A DNA stretch of 64,000 nucleotides from Rhyzopertha dominica (taxonomy: Eukaryota > Arthropoda > Insecta > Coleoptera > Bostrichidae). A model generated the notes under the pieces. The model was not told the DNA's origin. It ran no database searches and saw only the letters and a program-made list of their open reading frames with translations. Made by a program: the position numbers and the translations under genes. Positions 49,464-60,395 of this stretch are shown piece after piece; the stretch's first letter is position 1, and each line of letters begins with the position of its first letter. The stretch spans positions 33,474,942-33,538,941 of the forward strand of contig QCXZ01000001.1 of assembly GCA_025024175.1 (NCBI GenBank). The letters run 5' to 3'.

Positions 49464-50924
49464 TTTTTTTTAGTTTGTGACTCTTGTAATGTGCTTATTA
49501 ACAAGCTGTAATGAACATAATCGATACCGTGCATAAAAAATAGATCGCAGGTCGCGCCAGTTAGCATCAGATATGCATTAAAAAGAATTTGTTATAAAAG
49601 CTTCTATGTTTTATTGATTGCTAAATTATCACAACTAACAAATTTGGAAAAGTTAAAATTTTAGCCGACAAGATTTTTTTTAATACGGCCCATTTAGGAA
49701 CTTTGAAGCGTGCAACTAATCCCAATAGTTTAGGACGACCGACCATAAGGTTGCAAAAACCCTTATTTACAATAGGTACAATAGTTTACGACGGCCGACA
49801 ATCAAGCTGTAAAACCCTCTGCTTAACTCAGTGTCGTAAATCGTTGCTTGATACTATATTCCCAATACAGTCAATGGGTACTTGCGCAGGTTCCGTAAGT
49901 GGTACCCCAAAGAAACGTTGTCTCTTCTCCATAAACAGTTTGAATGTACTTTTAAGTGTATAAAGTTNAATTTATAAGAAAAAGTGCTGTAAAAGTCTTC
50001 AGAAATGTTCAGCAGTCTCTCCTTCGCACATTTTAACTATATTGCCCCAATGCACCTTTCAACCGTGTCGACATTTATTCAGCTTTACAGGACACAAAAT
50101 TACATTGCTCTTCCGACAGCGGAATTTCATTATTTATCTTTGCACGGAGTGCTACGACCCATTTGACCATTTTAACAGCTAATTTTAAAGTGTCAGAACA
50201 CTGTTACCGAACTCATTAATTATCACTAAACTACAAACGCTTCCCGGGTTCCTGACATACGAGCACAGCTCGCTTTTTTGTTTTTTAACTGTGTTTTGGG
50301 CACAGCATTTCATAAACGCAACATATTGTGCACAGGCGAGCATATCGTTAATTTTTAGAAACTCCAGGGAACATCGTGCTTATGTCACCCATGTGTAGCT
50401 GTTTTTCAATTACTTGCATGCCGCAGGGATGCGAATTATCTGTTTAACCACTTGGATGAAAAAAGGCTGGAATGGAACGTTGAGATTAAAAAGTAAAACA
50501 ATACTCGCACTGTGTGAAACGAGAATGTAGTTTCCAAAGTTAGAAACATCTATTTAGATATACATGTATGCAACTTATACTTTCCTTTTAGACGGCATTG
50601 TTCACTTATTTTTGTTAATTATTAAAGAAAAGTAGACCTTTTCTTTTTCTTCTATCCCACTAAACCACACCACCATAGCGACATACATATAGGTATACAT
50701 GAAACTTTTACTAAATGTAACGCAGCTGAATCGCTCGTCGCTCAGTATTTTCAAGCCTTAGAGCGGACTTGGGCCCACCATTGGCTAGATTCTTGAGACC
50801 AGTAGTTTATTACAACCAAAATTACAGTATAATCACAAATAATCATCTCCTGAATATACGTATTATGAATATAAGGGATACCAAGCACTGGCTTGTATAT
50901 AGTGAAGTTTTTGAAAAAAATAAT
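49464..50924. other. No gene recognised
   Basis: 50040-50420 is somewhat GC-richer. One N lies at 49968. No supported feature. Confidence 0.45.
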
Positions 50925-50927
50925 GAC

Positions 50928-51010
50928 ATCCTTGGCCGGGAATCGAACTCGGGACCTTTTGATTTCCGTTCAAATGTAATGCCACTATACCACCTACATC
51001 CGATGGTATT
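50928..51010 (-). repeat. tRNA-derived element (glycine-tRNA-like head)
   Basis: On the minus strand the text GGTGGTATAGTGGC (A box/D arm, 50994-50981) is followed by an anticodon-arm-like hairpin TTTGA/TCAAA with a 7-base loop. A T arm CCGAGTTCGATTCCCGG (B box) follows. The D- and T-arm words match eukaryotic glycine tRNAs. The acceptor ends do not pair properly and the base before the putative anticodon is C, not T, so this is a tRNA pseudogene or SINE head, not a working tRNA. Confidence 0.6.
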
Positions 51011-51339
51011 CAGTAGCATTACATGTAGTAAACCCTTGATGTGTATATGCCGCTTTGACCTCGCATCTAAATAGGCCTAAACGCCATAACTACGAGGGTA
51101 TATTGATATGTATCTGGGCCTACCGTATAAAACACCACAATCTTGTTAAAACAATATTTAATTTATTCAACTCAATCTTCTTTAAGACATACATTTAGCA
51201 GAATGTTCATTAAGTCATTCTAAACTCTTGGAAAAATTCTTTATCTTGGTCTGCAAAAGCACTCTTCAACGGCACATATTTCATTGTTTGTCGATAATCT
51301 TGTACCTGCCAAATGTTTTTGAGCTTTGGGAATATATAG

Positions 51340-52760
51340 TATTATGACGATGCTAGATCGGGACAATAGGGCGGGTGTTTAATCCATGTGCCATAGAAAC
51401 ATCCAAGAGGCTCCTCAGATCAGCATTAGTGATGCTTTCGGCATGGTCCACTTCTACCTCATCGAAGCTGTGCCCGAACTGAGTATCATCCTCGTACTGG
51501 TGCATATGACAGTTATCTAAGTAGTTGAGTTTAGGTTTTCGCGGTCGTTGTTTCTAAATCCTATGTTTTCCGGACTTATCCGCGGTCGTCGAACGGTATT
51601 CGTACTTGACGTTCTTTAGAAATCTTCAGAAGAAGCTAGAAGCATGTCTAGCGAAACGTCAAGTACGAAAACCGTTCGACGTCCACGGATAAACCCGGAA
51701 AACATAGGATTAAATTATCTAAGTATTGCCAGAAATCTGACACATAAACAGAGAATAGCAGAGGACCCAAAAGAGAACCCTGCGGCACTCCCAGCCACAG
51801 TTCTATTGGTTTGGAAGCCATTCCATCCAGAAAGACACTTTGGTAACGATCGCTGAGGAAACTCCGAATCTTTGTTACTGCTTTGCTAGTAACACCCATA
51901 CCACCGCAGTTTAGAACAAAGAACGTCATGTTTCAGGCTATCAATGCTCAGCTATAATCTAGTAACGCTAAACTTGTAAATTTTCCAGTATCTAGTCTCT
52001 TGAATATATCATTAGTAATCGGGATAAGGGCGATAGTTGAATTGTGCATTGGCTTGAAGCCAAACTGGCATCCCGGAATGATGCTCTTACTAGAAACGTG
52101 TTCAGCAAATTGATTTCTTAGAAGAGCCTCCAACACCGACATTGTAGGTAGAATACTTATTGATCTGCGATGTGAGAGAGTAGACGGATTAGCTATCTTA
52201 GGCATAGGCAACATCCTGGCATGCTTCCAGAATGATGGAAATGTGGATTAAATATACAAGTGTTTAAAAGAAAAGTAAAATGATTCAAGAGGTGTTGGCT
52301 AATAAGTTTGAACTTATTAGAGAAAATCTTCTCGTTACAGTGTCAACAATTTATGCAAGATTATACCTGTCGAAAATTACACACATGCCTAACAGTAGTG
52401 GTGTTGGTTGTCAGAAGGTGTCCCGTACATTCAAGATATTACCTTTAGACGGCTTGTAAAATACACCAAATAAAGAGTCTGCCGGCTATGTGAACGGAAA
52501 TCCAAAGATGCTCAATGTCGTCGGTAACATCAGATTGAATCGTCTTGTATGATAATTCCTGTTTGACAAAGAATCCAACACCACTTCCCCTCCCCTTTCA
52601 GTCAGCACGCACAAATCTATACAACGGTATGGATAATGTTTCTGAAACGGCAAATATATCAACACCATGCGCAATCAGCATCTCTCCAAAGATATCAGAT
52701 TGGTTCATCAGCGATCTAACGTTTAGATGTGCAAATTTCAGCTGCATAACTATAAATGAA
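51340..52760 (-). pseudogene. LINE ORF2 relic: endonuclease start, reverse transcriptase, YEDD box
   Basis: Read on the minus strand. From about 52746, MQLKFAHLNVRSLMNQSDIF then GVDIFAVSETL shows the Asn and Glu of an AP-type endonuclease, and GSGVGFFVKQEL follows. A deletion removes the rest of the endonuclease. From about 52245 the polymerase reads FWKHARMLPMPK, RRSISILPTMS, IIPGCQFGFKPMHNSTIAL and a mutated motif A (LALLDYS then a stop). Motif B, LWLGVPQGSLLGPLLFSVYV (about 51800-51740), follows. The frame is then broken by a palindromic element (51513-51725) and resumes exactly with CHMHQYEDDTQFGHSF (catalytic box, about 51510-51465). It fades at about 51340. Dead copy. Confidence 0.85.
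51513..51725. mobile_element. Palindromic fold-back element with 11-bp target duplication, inserted in a LINE relic
   Basis: TTATCTAAGTA (51513-51523 and 51715-51725) brackets 51524-51714 (191 bp). The arms are near-perfect inverted repeats (left CCTATGTTTTCCGG, right CCGGAAAACATAGG; also ACTTGACGTT/GACGTCAAGT-like text), with about 36 bp of unpaired tail at the left. The centre has CAGAAGA (51627-51633), a 6-bp stem GCTAGA/TCTAGC (51635-51652) and GAAAC (51653-51657). Subtracting the element and one duplication restores the reading frame of the host LINE, direct proof that it is an insertion. Confidence 0.9.
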
Positions 52761-53335
52761 TATTAAATAAGCGATGTGAATAAACAAAAAAACAATGAAA
52801 AAATATAAAAGAAATCTACTGCAGTACAAAAGTACAAAAGAAGGTCAGTTTCCTTATCGGAAAATTACTTCCAAGATATTATTTTAAAAGTAGTGCTATA
52901 ATACAGGTATATAAAGTTGCACCCGCTTCCATGTTAGATCCTTCATCACAACACGTGTACCATTAAATTTTTTTCTTATTACTTATTAATCAAGCCAATG
53001 TATAGCGAAAAACAAATATAAATCCACCCTTAGCTGTTTCTATATTTGGCAGCTTGTTTTGCAGGAGGAACATTTTATCCAATACTTTTACATTTTCTTC
53101 CACCCTGGCATTGCCTGCGGCGCATTAAATATTTTCGTTGTCAGGAATACACGTAGAACACCGTCAGAAGCAATAGCGTCTCAAGAGGCAATAGAAGAGT
53201 AATATGTTATGAAAACACGAAATGTTATATATGGCTTGCTGGATTAAATAAAAATTGCGAGTGAGTGAGAACGCGGAAGACATCAGAGACACTGCGACTG
53301 CGAGTGCCGAAACCGTAACACCGGTGAAACACGGT
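52761..53335. other. No gene recognised
   Basis: AT-rich, becoming CpG-rich just before the hAT-like terminus at 53336. Confidence 0.45.
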
Positions 53336-54740
53336 CAGGGGCGGCGCTAGGCAAGTGCAAACGGTGCAAAGAACGCGGCCCCCTGCCAACGCCGCGCCGC
53401 GCCGGTTTCACGCTTTGGGCCAACCGCGTTTCTCTTCACGGTGCAACTACTAGTTTTTTTTTATTCCTTCTCGGTAATAGTGTAAATAATAGAAGATGTG
53501 TTGATAAATATTACGGAAATTCCATTTTAAATGCCTCGATAACAGGCGGAAGTGTACAAATTCTTCGGTGATTTTTTTGTTATTTTTATAGCGTTTCTAA
53601 ACAAAATGGTATTAAGCAAATTAACTCTTTTATCTTTTTATGTTTTTGTCAACTAATTCTAATTCGGAAAATAAACAAATCAAAAAACATCGTAAAAATT
53701 AAAATTTGTTGAAGACACATTTTCCTTCAAAAATGAGATCAACTGTTTTTTTTATAAAATAGAAAGTACAAAAAACAAATGCATCTCTTAGTTCAGGACG
53801 GCGAAGAAGCTGTACTAGTAATAGAAATAACTGTCCTCCCTCCGATGAATTGGCTACAAAACTGCATTTTTGCTGATTTAGATGATTGTTTTATTATATT
53901 CATGGAATTGGGTCGATATATTTTCAATAATGACTGAGGATTGAGGTTTAACCATTGATTTACCTTTTTTGTAATTTTTATTTTATAGTTTGTATGTAGT
54001 TCGTTGTTTCGGGACAGATCCTATTAAATAGGTAGGGAATTTTAAACAATGACGACATTGTATCCGTTATCAGTTTTTTTTACAAAAAATATTAATTTAT
54101 GTATGGCATGACAGTAACCAAACTTCCCTTTTTTGACATAATAACCTATTTTATAACTACAAATTATGTTCTATTTATTAGGCTTTTGAGAAAACATGAC
54201 CTCCTCTCCTTAAAAATGACAGTCTAAGGGAAAATTGGATTTCCTAATAAGAGAGGTTGTCAGATTATTTCGTGGACATGTCGCCAGATGTCTAAGAAGT
54301 AGCCAGAGTCGACGAACTAATAACATTGTTCGGCAGTGATGACATCGGCAATCTTTCAAAGATTACAGAAACATTCAGGGTCGCGTCTGATTTCCGGAAC
54401 ATTTTGTATTTCACTCATCATCATACAAACAATCACGGAAAAAACACAGAAAAAAAGGTGACGCAAACGAGCAGTAAAAGTAGGCAAATCTGTTAGCCTT
54501 GTTTCTCATATGTGTTGCCTGCCCTGCGGAAGCCATCTTGGATTACGTAATCCTAAAAAGACCTATTCAAAGATATGCATACCTGTTCGAATTCTATTTA
54601 CAACGCGTGTCACTATTACTACATCAGAAAGAAGCTTTTTAGAAATAAAGCTATTAAAATAAAAACTTATTTACGTTCTACAACGTCTGAAGAACGATTT
54701 TTTTGAACTATTTGAACTATTTATTATTTTTAATATTTCA
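53336..54740 (+). mobile_element. hAT element relic with C-terminal dimerisation domain
   Basis: The left end CAGGGGCGGCGCTAGG (53336-53351) has the style of a hAT terminus. Near the other side, plus-strand frames around 54598-54705 read TRVTITTSERSFLEIKLLK and, one frame over, IKTYLRSTTSEERFF. Together these are the 'ERSFSKLK.IK.YLRSTMSQERL' dimerisation motif of hAT transposases, split by a frameshift. The DDE domain between is not recognisable. The right end is lost, apparently abutting the inverted-arm structure that begins at 54748. Confidence 0.65.
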
Positions 54741-54931
54741 TAGTTAAGGAAGAAGCAGTCACCAGGTTAATGAAACAATCTTTTTAATCAAGCCAAGCTT
54801 TCGGAAAAATTTATTTGCCTTCACGTCAGTGGATTGTCAGACATTTATCTTTCGTCTCATTTTTTTATTGTTATTACATATATTATTTTATTATTCATCG
54901 GATGAGGCTGAAGGTATTGGAACATACTTAT

Positions 54932-55092
54932 ATAAATTAAAATGCATGTCTAAGCTGTGCTGTCTGCACCGCAACCAACTGCAGATAGATCTATTTCGCT
55001 CATCATCTATAGCTCATCAGTGCAGGTCTAGTGTAGACAGCACGGCATAGAACTGGTTTTGTCTATATACCAAAGGCATGCATTTTAATGTA
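54932..55092 (-). repeat. Ribozyme-bearing dispersed repeat, copy B
   Basis: Minus-strand counterpart of 5035-5181. In addition, an inverted ATTAAAATGCATG/CATGCATTTTAAT pair (54936-54948 and 55076-55088) flanks this copy, making the unit itself nearly symmetrical at its ends. Confidence 0.8.
54957..55043 (-). ncRNA. Hammerhead ribozyme, type I, copy B
   Basis: On the minus strand: outer stem I GTGCTGTCTACAC (55043-55031) pairs with 54969-54957, 12 of 13 positions. Inner stem I is CTGCA (55025-55021) with TGCAG (54983-54979). Core CTGATGA is at 55020-55014. Stem II is GCT/AGC with a 10-nt loop (55013-54998). Core GAAA is at 54997-54994. Stem III is ATAG/CTAT (54994-54985). Cleavage is predicted after the C at 54984. 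Compared with copy A, position T5070 (G-U there) is C here, giving a G-C pair: a stem-preserving change. The longer stem II loop, which looks like a small duplication (GATGATGA), may weaken it. Confidence 0.85.
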
Positions 55093-55149
55093 TGTCGGTT
55101 CTTGGCCGCTTGCAGAAATGCCGTGGGGACCTGCTGTCAAGTTGAAGTA

Positions 55150-56749
55150 AGCAGTTGCATGGGCGTACCCAGCTTTTGGTCTAAGGGGAGGCAAAGCAGG
55201 AATTTCCGTTAGTGAATAATTAAACATAAATAAAAATGTGCCTTTATTGGATTATGTTCCTAAGTACCTTCGTTGACTTTCTGCAAGGTGACTTAAAACA
55301 TCTTCTGTGAAGACCCAAATTGTTTATGTTTTTTATATACACTAATCATACAAAGCTCGTTTATTCCTAATTCAATTATTTCAGTTAGGTGATATCTAGC
55401 CCATTCAGTCGCATATCTATCACGTTTAACGAAAGATGAGTTTATGTATAGTAATGTCAAACGAAGTACTCAAGAAAGATAAATTTCCCCTTAAGCGTCT
55501 ACTAATGGGGCCACTTTTTATGATTTTCAATTCGCACGTATCAAAGACTACTGAATTACCCGAGGCGCTTGTAGCTTAATTTCAACTTTTCACACTAGAA
55601 ATTTAAGTTAAGAGTGAATAGGAAGCTCGTAAAGATAAAAAATTATCAAAACTCAGAATGAGGAAACAACCTGGTCATGAAACAATACCTAAGACTGTAA
55701 TGATTTAAGCTGCTGGTTTAGTTAATCTTGTTAAACTTAAAAATATAAATTATAAGCCCCTGCATTATGCGTCAGCTGGCCAAACACCCCCAATCAACAT
55801 TAAATTAATGGTTGTTTTATCTTTAACAATTTTTATTCATTCATCTAATTTTACTCAAAAAGTAGTTCTTTTTGCTTTCTGGCTAAAATAATGACCGGAG
55901 CATGAATCGAAAGTAATGCTTTTGAGTCGATTATATCAATGCTTAGATAATAACCAGACACTGCAACACACCAGTAAAATGACGACGATTTTGTATACGT
56001 TATGAGTACTGTGTAAAATCTGAATTAGATACTTGCATAAAATTTGCAAGACATGCTTTGTTATGAACACCATACAGAATATACCATCTTTTTTAGACAG
56101 AGCATTTGGGTTTATTTCATTATCACATTTTTTGTTTAGCTATTATTATATTGTGTTAAGCCAACCTCCATAGTCCGCCAGTGCACTGCTGCCAAAAATT
56201 AACCCACCACTTAATATTTTAACCGAATTAAGCGTCATTTAAATAAACTGAAATATATTTAATCGGATTTTCAAAAGACTTTTGTATACTGACATTTTAA
56301 CACACACCAGGCTTTAATTCGTGCTTATAATGCTACTGGATTCCTAAAACATATTAAATAGACTTTCATAACTCTTAGCTCAAATGGATTTTTGCTCGAA
56401 ATAACTGATATTTTTGAAAGGTTTTTGTTTCTCTGTATTAATTGTTAAAATGTAACGCAAATTTAGAAATTTCTAACGAGTTACGGCCAAATACAAATAT
56501 GTGACCGATTCTGTGTATTCCATATAATAGAATCATGCATAGTTGAACAATCCCTATTGGAACACATATTAGAAGAGCTTAACAAAGTAAAAATCTTGTT
56601 ATGACTCCTGACCAAGATAAGCTTGGAAACTGAATTAACCAGCTAAATGTATGGAAGGTGGGAAGGGCCCAGAGTTGGCAGTCCAGGTCCAGGGGGGGAG
56701 GGCAGCTGTTCCCCCTTGCCCCCCCCTTCGGTACGCCTATGAGCAGGTG
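55150..56749. mobile_element. hAT-like DNA transposon, copy 2, with 8-bp target duplication
   Basis: The element 55158-56741 (1584 bp) lies between AGCAGTTG (55150-55157) and AGCAGGTG (56742-56749), an 8-bp duplication with one later change. Its ends CATGGGCGTACC and inverted CATAGGCGTACC match 11 of 12. It is in the same orientation as copy 1 and alignable along most of its length. The minus-strand relic of a transposase C terminus is also present but more decayed (about 55265-55440). It is nested inside the inverted-arm unit 54748-57005, so it inserted later. Confidence 0.85.
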
Positions 56750-57005
56750 CATGCCNATTTGTCAGGTTACGGGTCACTTCCTTTAGGAAGTAGAGCCCAT
56801 TATGGCAGCTAGATGGCATTGCTATCTAATTTCTTACTTACATACTAATATAAATTTTAACCTCATCTTAATGCAAATTTGGGATATGCTCTTAAAATGT
56901 ATCCTTGCAAGTTGTATATTTTCTATCACCCTGAAGAAGGAATAAAATATTCCGAAAGCTTGGCTTGATTGAAAGGTGATTCATTAACCTGGTGACTGCT
57001 TCTCC

Positions 57006-58600
57006 TTTATTTTTTAAATATTAAGTTTCAACGTGGACAGTGCATTTACCCTTCACATCGTAATTTATTTATTATTGTTTATATATTTTTATATGTTCTT
57101 TTAAGTTTTATTTTATAGCTTAAAGATTAATAGCTTTATTTACCATAGTATACATGTTACTGTTGTTTATGTCCTTCCGGCCCCAGGGTTCTTATTCGCA
57201 CTTAACCCAAAATAAGTTAAATTTAAAAATCAAGTAATGTGCCTATATCAGTCCGTAAATGATTTAACCTTTGTAATCTTTAAATGGTATTTAAACGAAC
57301 TACATTAATTAATCAAATTAAGTATATGTTTCTGTTTCTTGCTTTAATTTATTTTAAAGTGTATATAAACCAAGTCAAATGCAATTATTGCAAATGATAC
57401 ACCATAACTTCGCAGAGCAACACGTGCTTCGTCTTAGGATTCTGAAATCCGCAGGCTTTTCTAATAAATTCAGCGTCTCGTCTATTCTTAGCAGTATATG
57501 TAGGCATTGTCTCCAGTAATCAGAGCCAGTCACATATTAATTGGGTTCCATTGTAGCTGTAGTGAGTTCTGGAGTTAGCAGTTGTCATTGTTGCCAGCAG
57601 TCTATTAGATTGCAGTCACCGGCAGAACTCGCGACTTAAATTAACCGAAGCACACAAAAGGAAATTATATTGTTTTATCTGGTCGAGTCGTCGGTATCCA
57701 AAGTTTCCCATTTGCGTAGGTGGATAGCTTTTAGCAGCTGGAATGTTAATCATTGCCCAGGAAGTAAGCTAAATTAATATTTTCGGGTTGGTACAACTTA
57801 ATTTTATTTTTTTATGAAATAATCATAACAGTGACAGTGACATCTAATAAAAATAAAATAAGGGTAAGTATGCGTTGGACGGACACGAATAAAGTTAGAG
57901 TTATACACAAAATATTTTGAGATATTATCATGCTTTCCTGTTGTCAAACCATTCTGCTTACTTTTCTTGTTTGTACTCCGAATTACTTTAAAAAATGAGC
58001 GCTGTATTTTTACCTACACCATTAACGGGCACATACAGAATATAATAAAGAAGCTAGATGAACTGAGATAGAAGCTGCTTGATGCGTACACATCACACTA
58101 CTTTTTACTTCAAGGTTCAACCAAATGGAAGAAAAGTTCTACAAATAAAATATAAAAACCACGTTACAGAATAAGCATGATATATCAAAGTTTTGGGAAG
58201 AAGTGGATGCAAAAAACATTGTTACGTGCAGCGCCATCTGTGGACCGGAATAGCAGGCGTGTAGATGCGGTATTTATATAGTATTTATGATACTAGCGAC
58301 AAAGAGATAGCAGGAAATGGTGAGACTCTCCAGAGAATTCTATCAATGGAACCTTCAAGCGAGCGAAAGACAGAGAAGCAGTTGTTTCTATTACTATTGT
58401 GTGCAGTATAGTTGTTTAGTGTTAAAACAATAATGTTTAAAAATAGTTGTGTTTAGACTTAGTGTATTTGATACAAGTGTTTTAAATATAAGGAAATTAA
58501 TCAGAAATCCGCAATTTTCAAGCCCTTAGTCGTAACAACAATGAAAGAAGAAANAGCAGATAATAAACATAACTTTTGGTGTAAAAGACAATGTTTTCTA
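57006..58600. other. No gene recognised
   Basis: AT-rich with a more balanced patch at 58200-58420. One N lies at 58554. No family-level similarity is recognised. Confidence 0.45.
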
Positions 58601-58605
58601 AAATA

Positions 58606-58722
58606 TCGCTGTCACTATAAAACCCTGGCAACAAATTATTAATTTGACATTTAGATTACATCTGTTATCTTTATCAACGAGAAGAACTTCAAAAAATCGT
58701 CTGACACGAGTTCAAACATAAG
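58606..58722. repeat. Half copy of the 35-kb palindromic element
   Basis: This segment aligns with 35186-35312 in the same orientation (ATCGCTGTC, GATTACA.CTGT.ATCTTT, GAAGAAC, CTGACAC.AGTTCAAACA), roughly 70% identical by eye. The right inverted arm is absent, and so is the GACGTTTC spelling of the centre. It shows that the left arm plus centre behave as a unit of a dispersed family. Confidence 0.6.
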
Positions 58723-58889
58723 TGTTTTATAGTGCATCACTAACAAGATTTAGTCACTACATCCATATGCTTACCAGGGAAATGTTATACAAGTACAGAA
58801 ATAATCATCCCAACTCATAAGTAAGACAGATCCTTAACAGAAAAAAAACGGAGTTGACTTAGAATAACTGCATGCAGAAAGGTTCTACA

Positions 58890-59620
58890 ATAAAGATGCT
58901 CAGTTGTACAAGAGTGTAATAAAAGCCGACAATAGTTTAACACTTTTTGAACCTTCCACTGGTGTCAAAAAGCTCTAAACGGAAAACACTCTAACTATGT
59001 CAATAATACAAAAATGTACAAGCAGTTAACACATAGGTTTCTGGCAGCAGGATAATTCTTCGTTGAGACATCATAATGGCCATATAACACCAGGTTGTAG
59101 AAACCAGGAACTATTGAAAATATATAATGAAACACAAGACGGTCAGTGACGATAAATGCAAGAGATATCACCTAACACACCAAGGACTGTTATCTGCTGC
59201 CAAATACACAGACACCGCCCCAAGAATTATACATCAACTTATAGCACAGTGCTACAACCTAGAAAATGAGAAACTACCATTATTATGGGTACGACCACAA
59301 AGGTGCAATAGAAAACAGTATTGTAAACTATACTAGGACCGAAAATGCACACAGATAAAACAAGAAAGTATAGTAGACCATATATTACGCCGCAAATCGA
59401 GGTATAGAAAATATCTTACGTATAGATATCACTGTTTCAAATGACAACAGCAGGACAAAAAATACACGATTATCAATATCTAACCATAGTAAAACGGCAA
59501 ATATTGCAATAAAACAGGTAATAGTAGTAGACACCAGGCATTGATTATCTATATCAACTTGTCCTGTCAGAAATTCATATTGAAATGGATACAAATAGCA
59601 GCAGTATTTAATAGTTCACT
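58890..59620 (+). pseudogene. LINE C-terminal endonuclease-type domain relic
   Basis: Plus-strand pieces include HQGLLSAAKYTDTAPRIIHQ and LIAQCYNLENEKLP (59178-59275). A frame shift then gives YYGYDHKGAIENS (about 59281-59320) and IDITVSNDNSRTKN (about 59421-59460). In a common arthropod retroelement C terminus the order is 'RH..VA.IIHQ.LA..YNL....PYY.Y.P..VLEN', then 'RPDI......YLIDI.IPN..N'. That text corresponds to a restriction-like endonuclease domain of R2/R4-type elements. The key 'RPD' is not readable here. Several frameshifts. The family assignment is from memory of the pattern. Confidence 0.5.
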
Positions 59621-60395
59621 ACCAAACATAATTATAGGGCAACACTGCATTAACTTTCTTGATTTAACTGCAGCTAATTAAGTTTTGGTTGGGCTATTGA
59701 TCTTGGTAGTTAGAGGTCTTATCTAAGAACAAAACAATCCCAACTGTATGGAGAAACATTGAAGATATTTCACAAGCATCATTCAGCAAATGTAATGAAC
59801 TCTATGAGATTCACTAAGAAGACTCACTTATAAGGAACTAACACCTGCACGAACATAGCTATTACCTTTCAACACAGCCAGTATTACTTGTTGCTAAACA
59901 GGATAACTGAATACATTCAGCAGTAAATACCACTCAGCTATAAACCATGAGTTTACATATGTATGAGACACAGATATCGTACTTTTGTAAACAACGAGTT
60001 TGTAAGACCCTTTTTTTCATGGACCTAATTTGGTGTTCGAAAATGGTATATTTTCAATAAAGAGTACACTGGATGGGGAGTACTGTTCAGCAGACTATCG
60101 TTAATTCATTGCTGTCACAAAAAATTGCTTGAACTACTGGGTTCTACAAAGTTGGTATTTTTTTTTAATATGATAGGAAAAATCATTACATCAGGAAGGA
60201 ATAGCCAATGCGGAGTTTTTTTTTCTACGTCTGCACATAAGATAGACTTAATGAAATTCTTTGCAATAGCAAAAGTAGTGAAGGAATTTTTTTTTTTTTG
60301 CAAGGTCCGGCAGGCTTTCGTTCGGTTCGGTCGCACGATTTACTGTTTCTTTCGCCGCACAATTATTCTAAATTAGAATTGATAAGATCTCAATT
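59621..60395. other. Region upstream of the intact LINE; 5' UTR boundary unclear
   Basis: AT-rich, with a 13-T run at 60287-60299. The final ~95 bp before the ORF1 start is GC-richer (GTCCGGCAGGCTTTCGTTCG, 60305-60324) and probably belongs to the 5' untranslated, promoter-bearing end of the LINE. No TATA box is evident, as usual for LINEs. Confidence 0.4.

Larger units (their letters stand above)
54748..57005. mobile_element. Inverted-arm retroelement-like unit containing a hammerhead repeat
   Basis: Arms 54748-54826 and 56931-57005 are inverted repeats of ~75 bp (shared AAGCAGTCACCAGGTTAATG and ATCAAGCCAAGCTTTCGG). The right arm opens with CTGAAGA, a stem GGAAT/ATTCC and GAAAGC (56931-56958), the same kind of motif as the small palindromic elements. 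Between the arms lie a hammerhead repeat on the minus strand (54932-55092), a later hAT insertion (55158-56741) and about 180 bp of unassigned DNA. Without the hAT element the unit is about 670 bp. The layout recalls Penelope-like elements, whose terminal repeats may be inverted and carry hammerheads, but no Penelope protein is present here. Confidence 0.6.

Noticed and set aside
50928..51010. Functional glycine or serine tRNA gene
   Set aside because: The acceptor stem does not pair, the base before the anticodon is not T and the T stem has a mismatch, so it is a tRNA-derived repeat.
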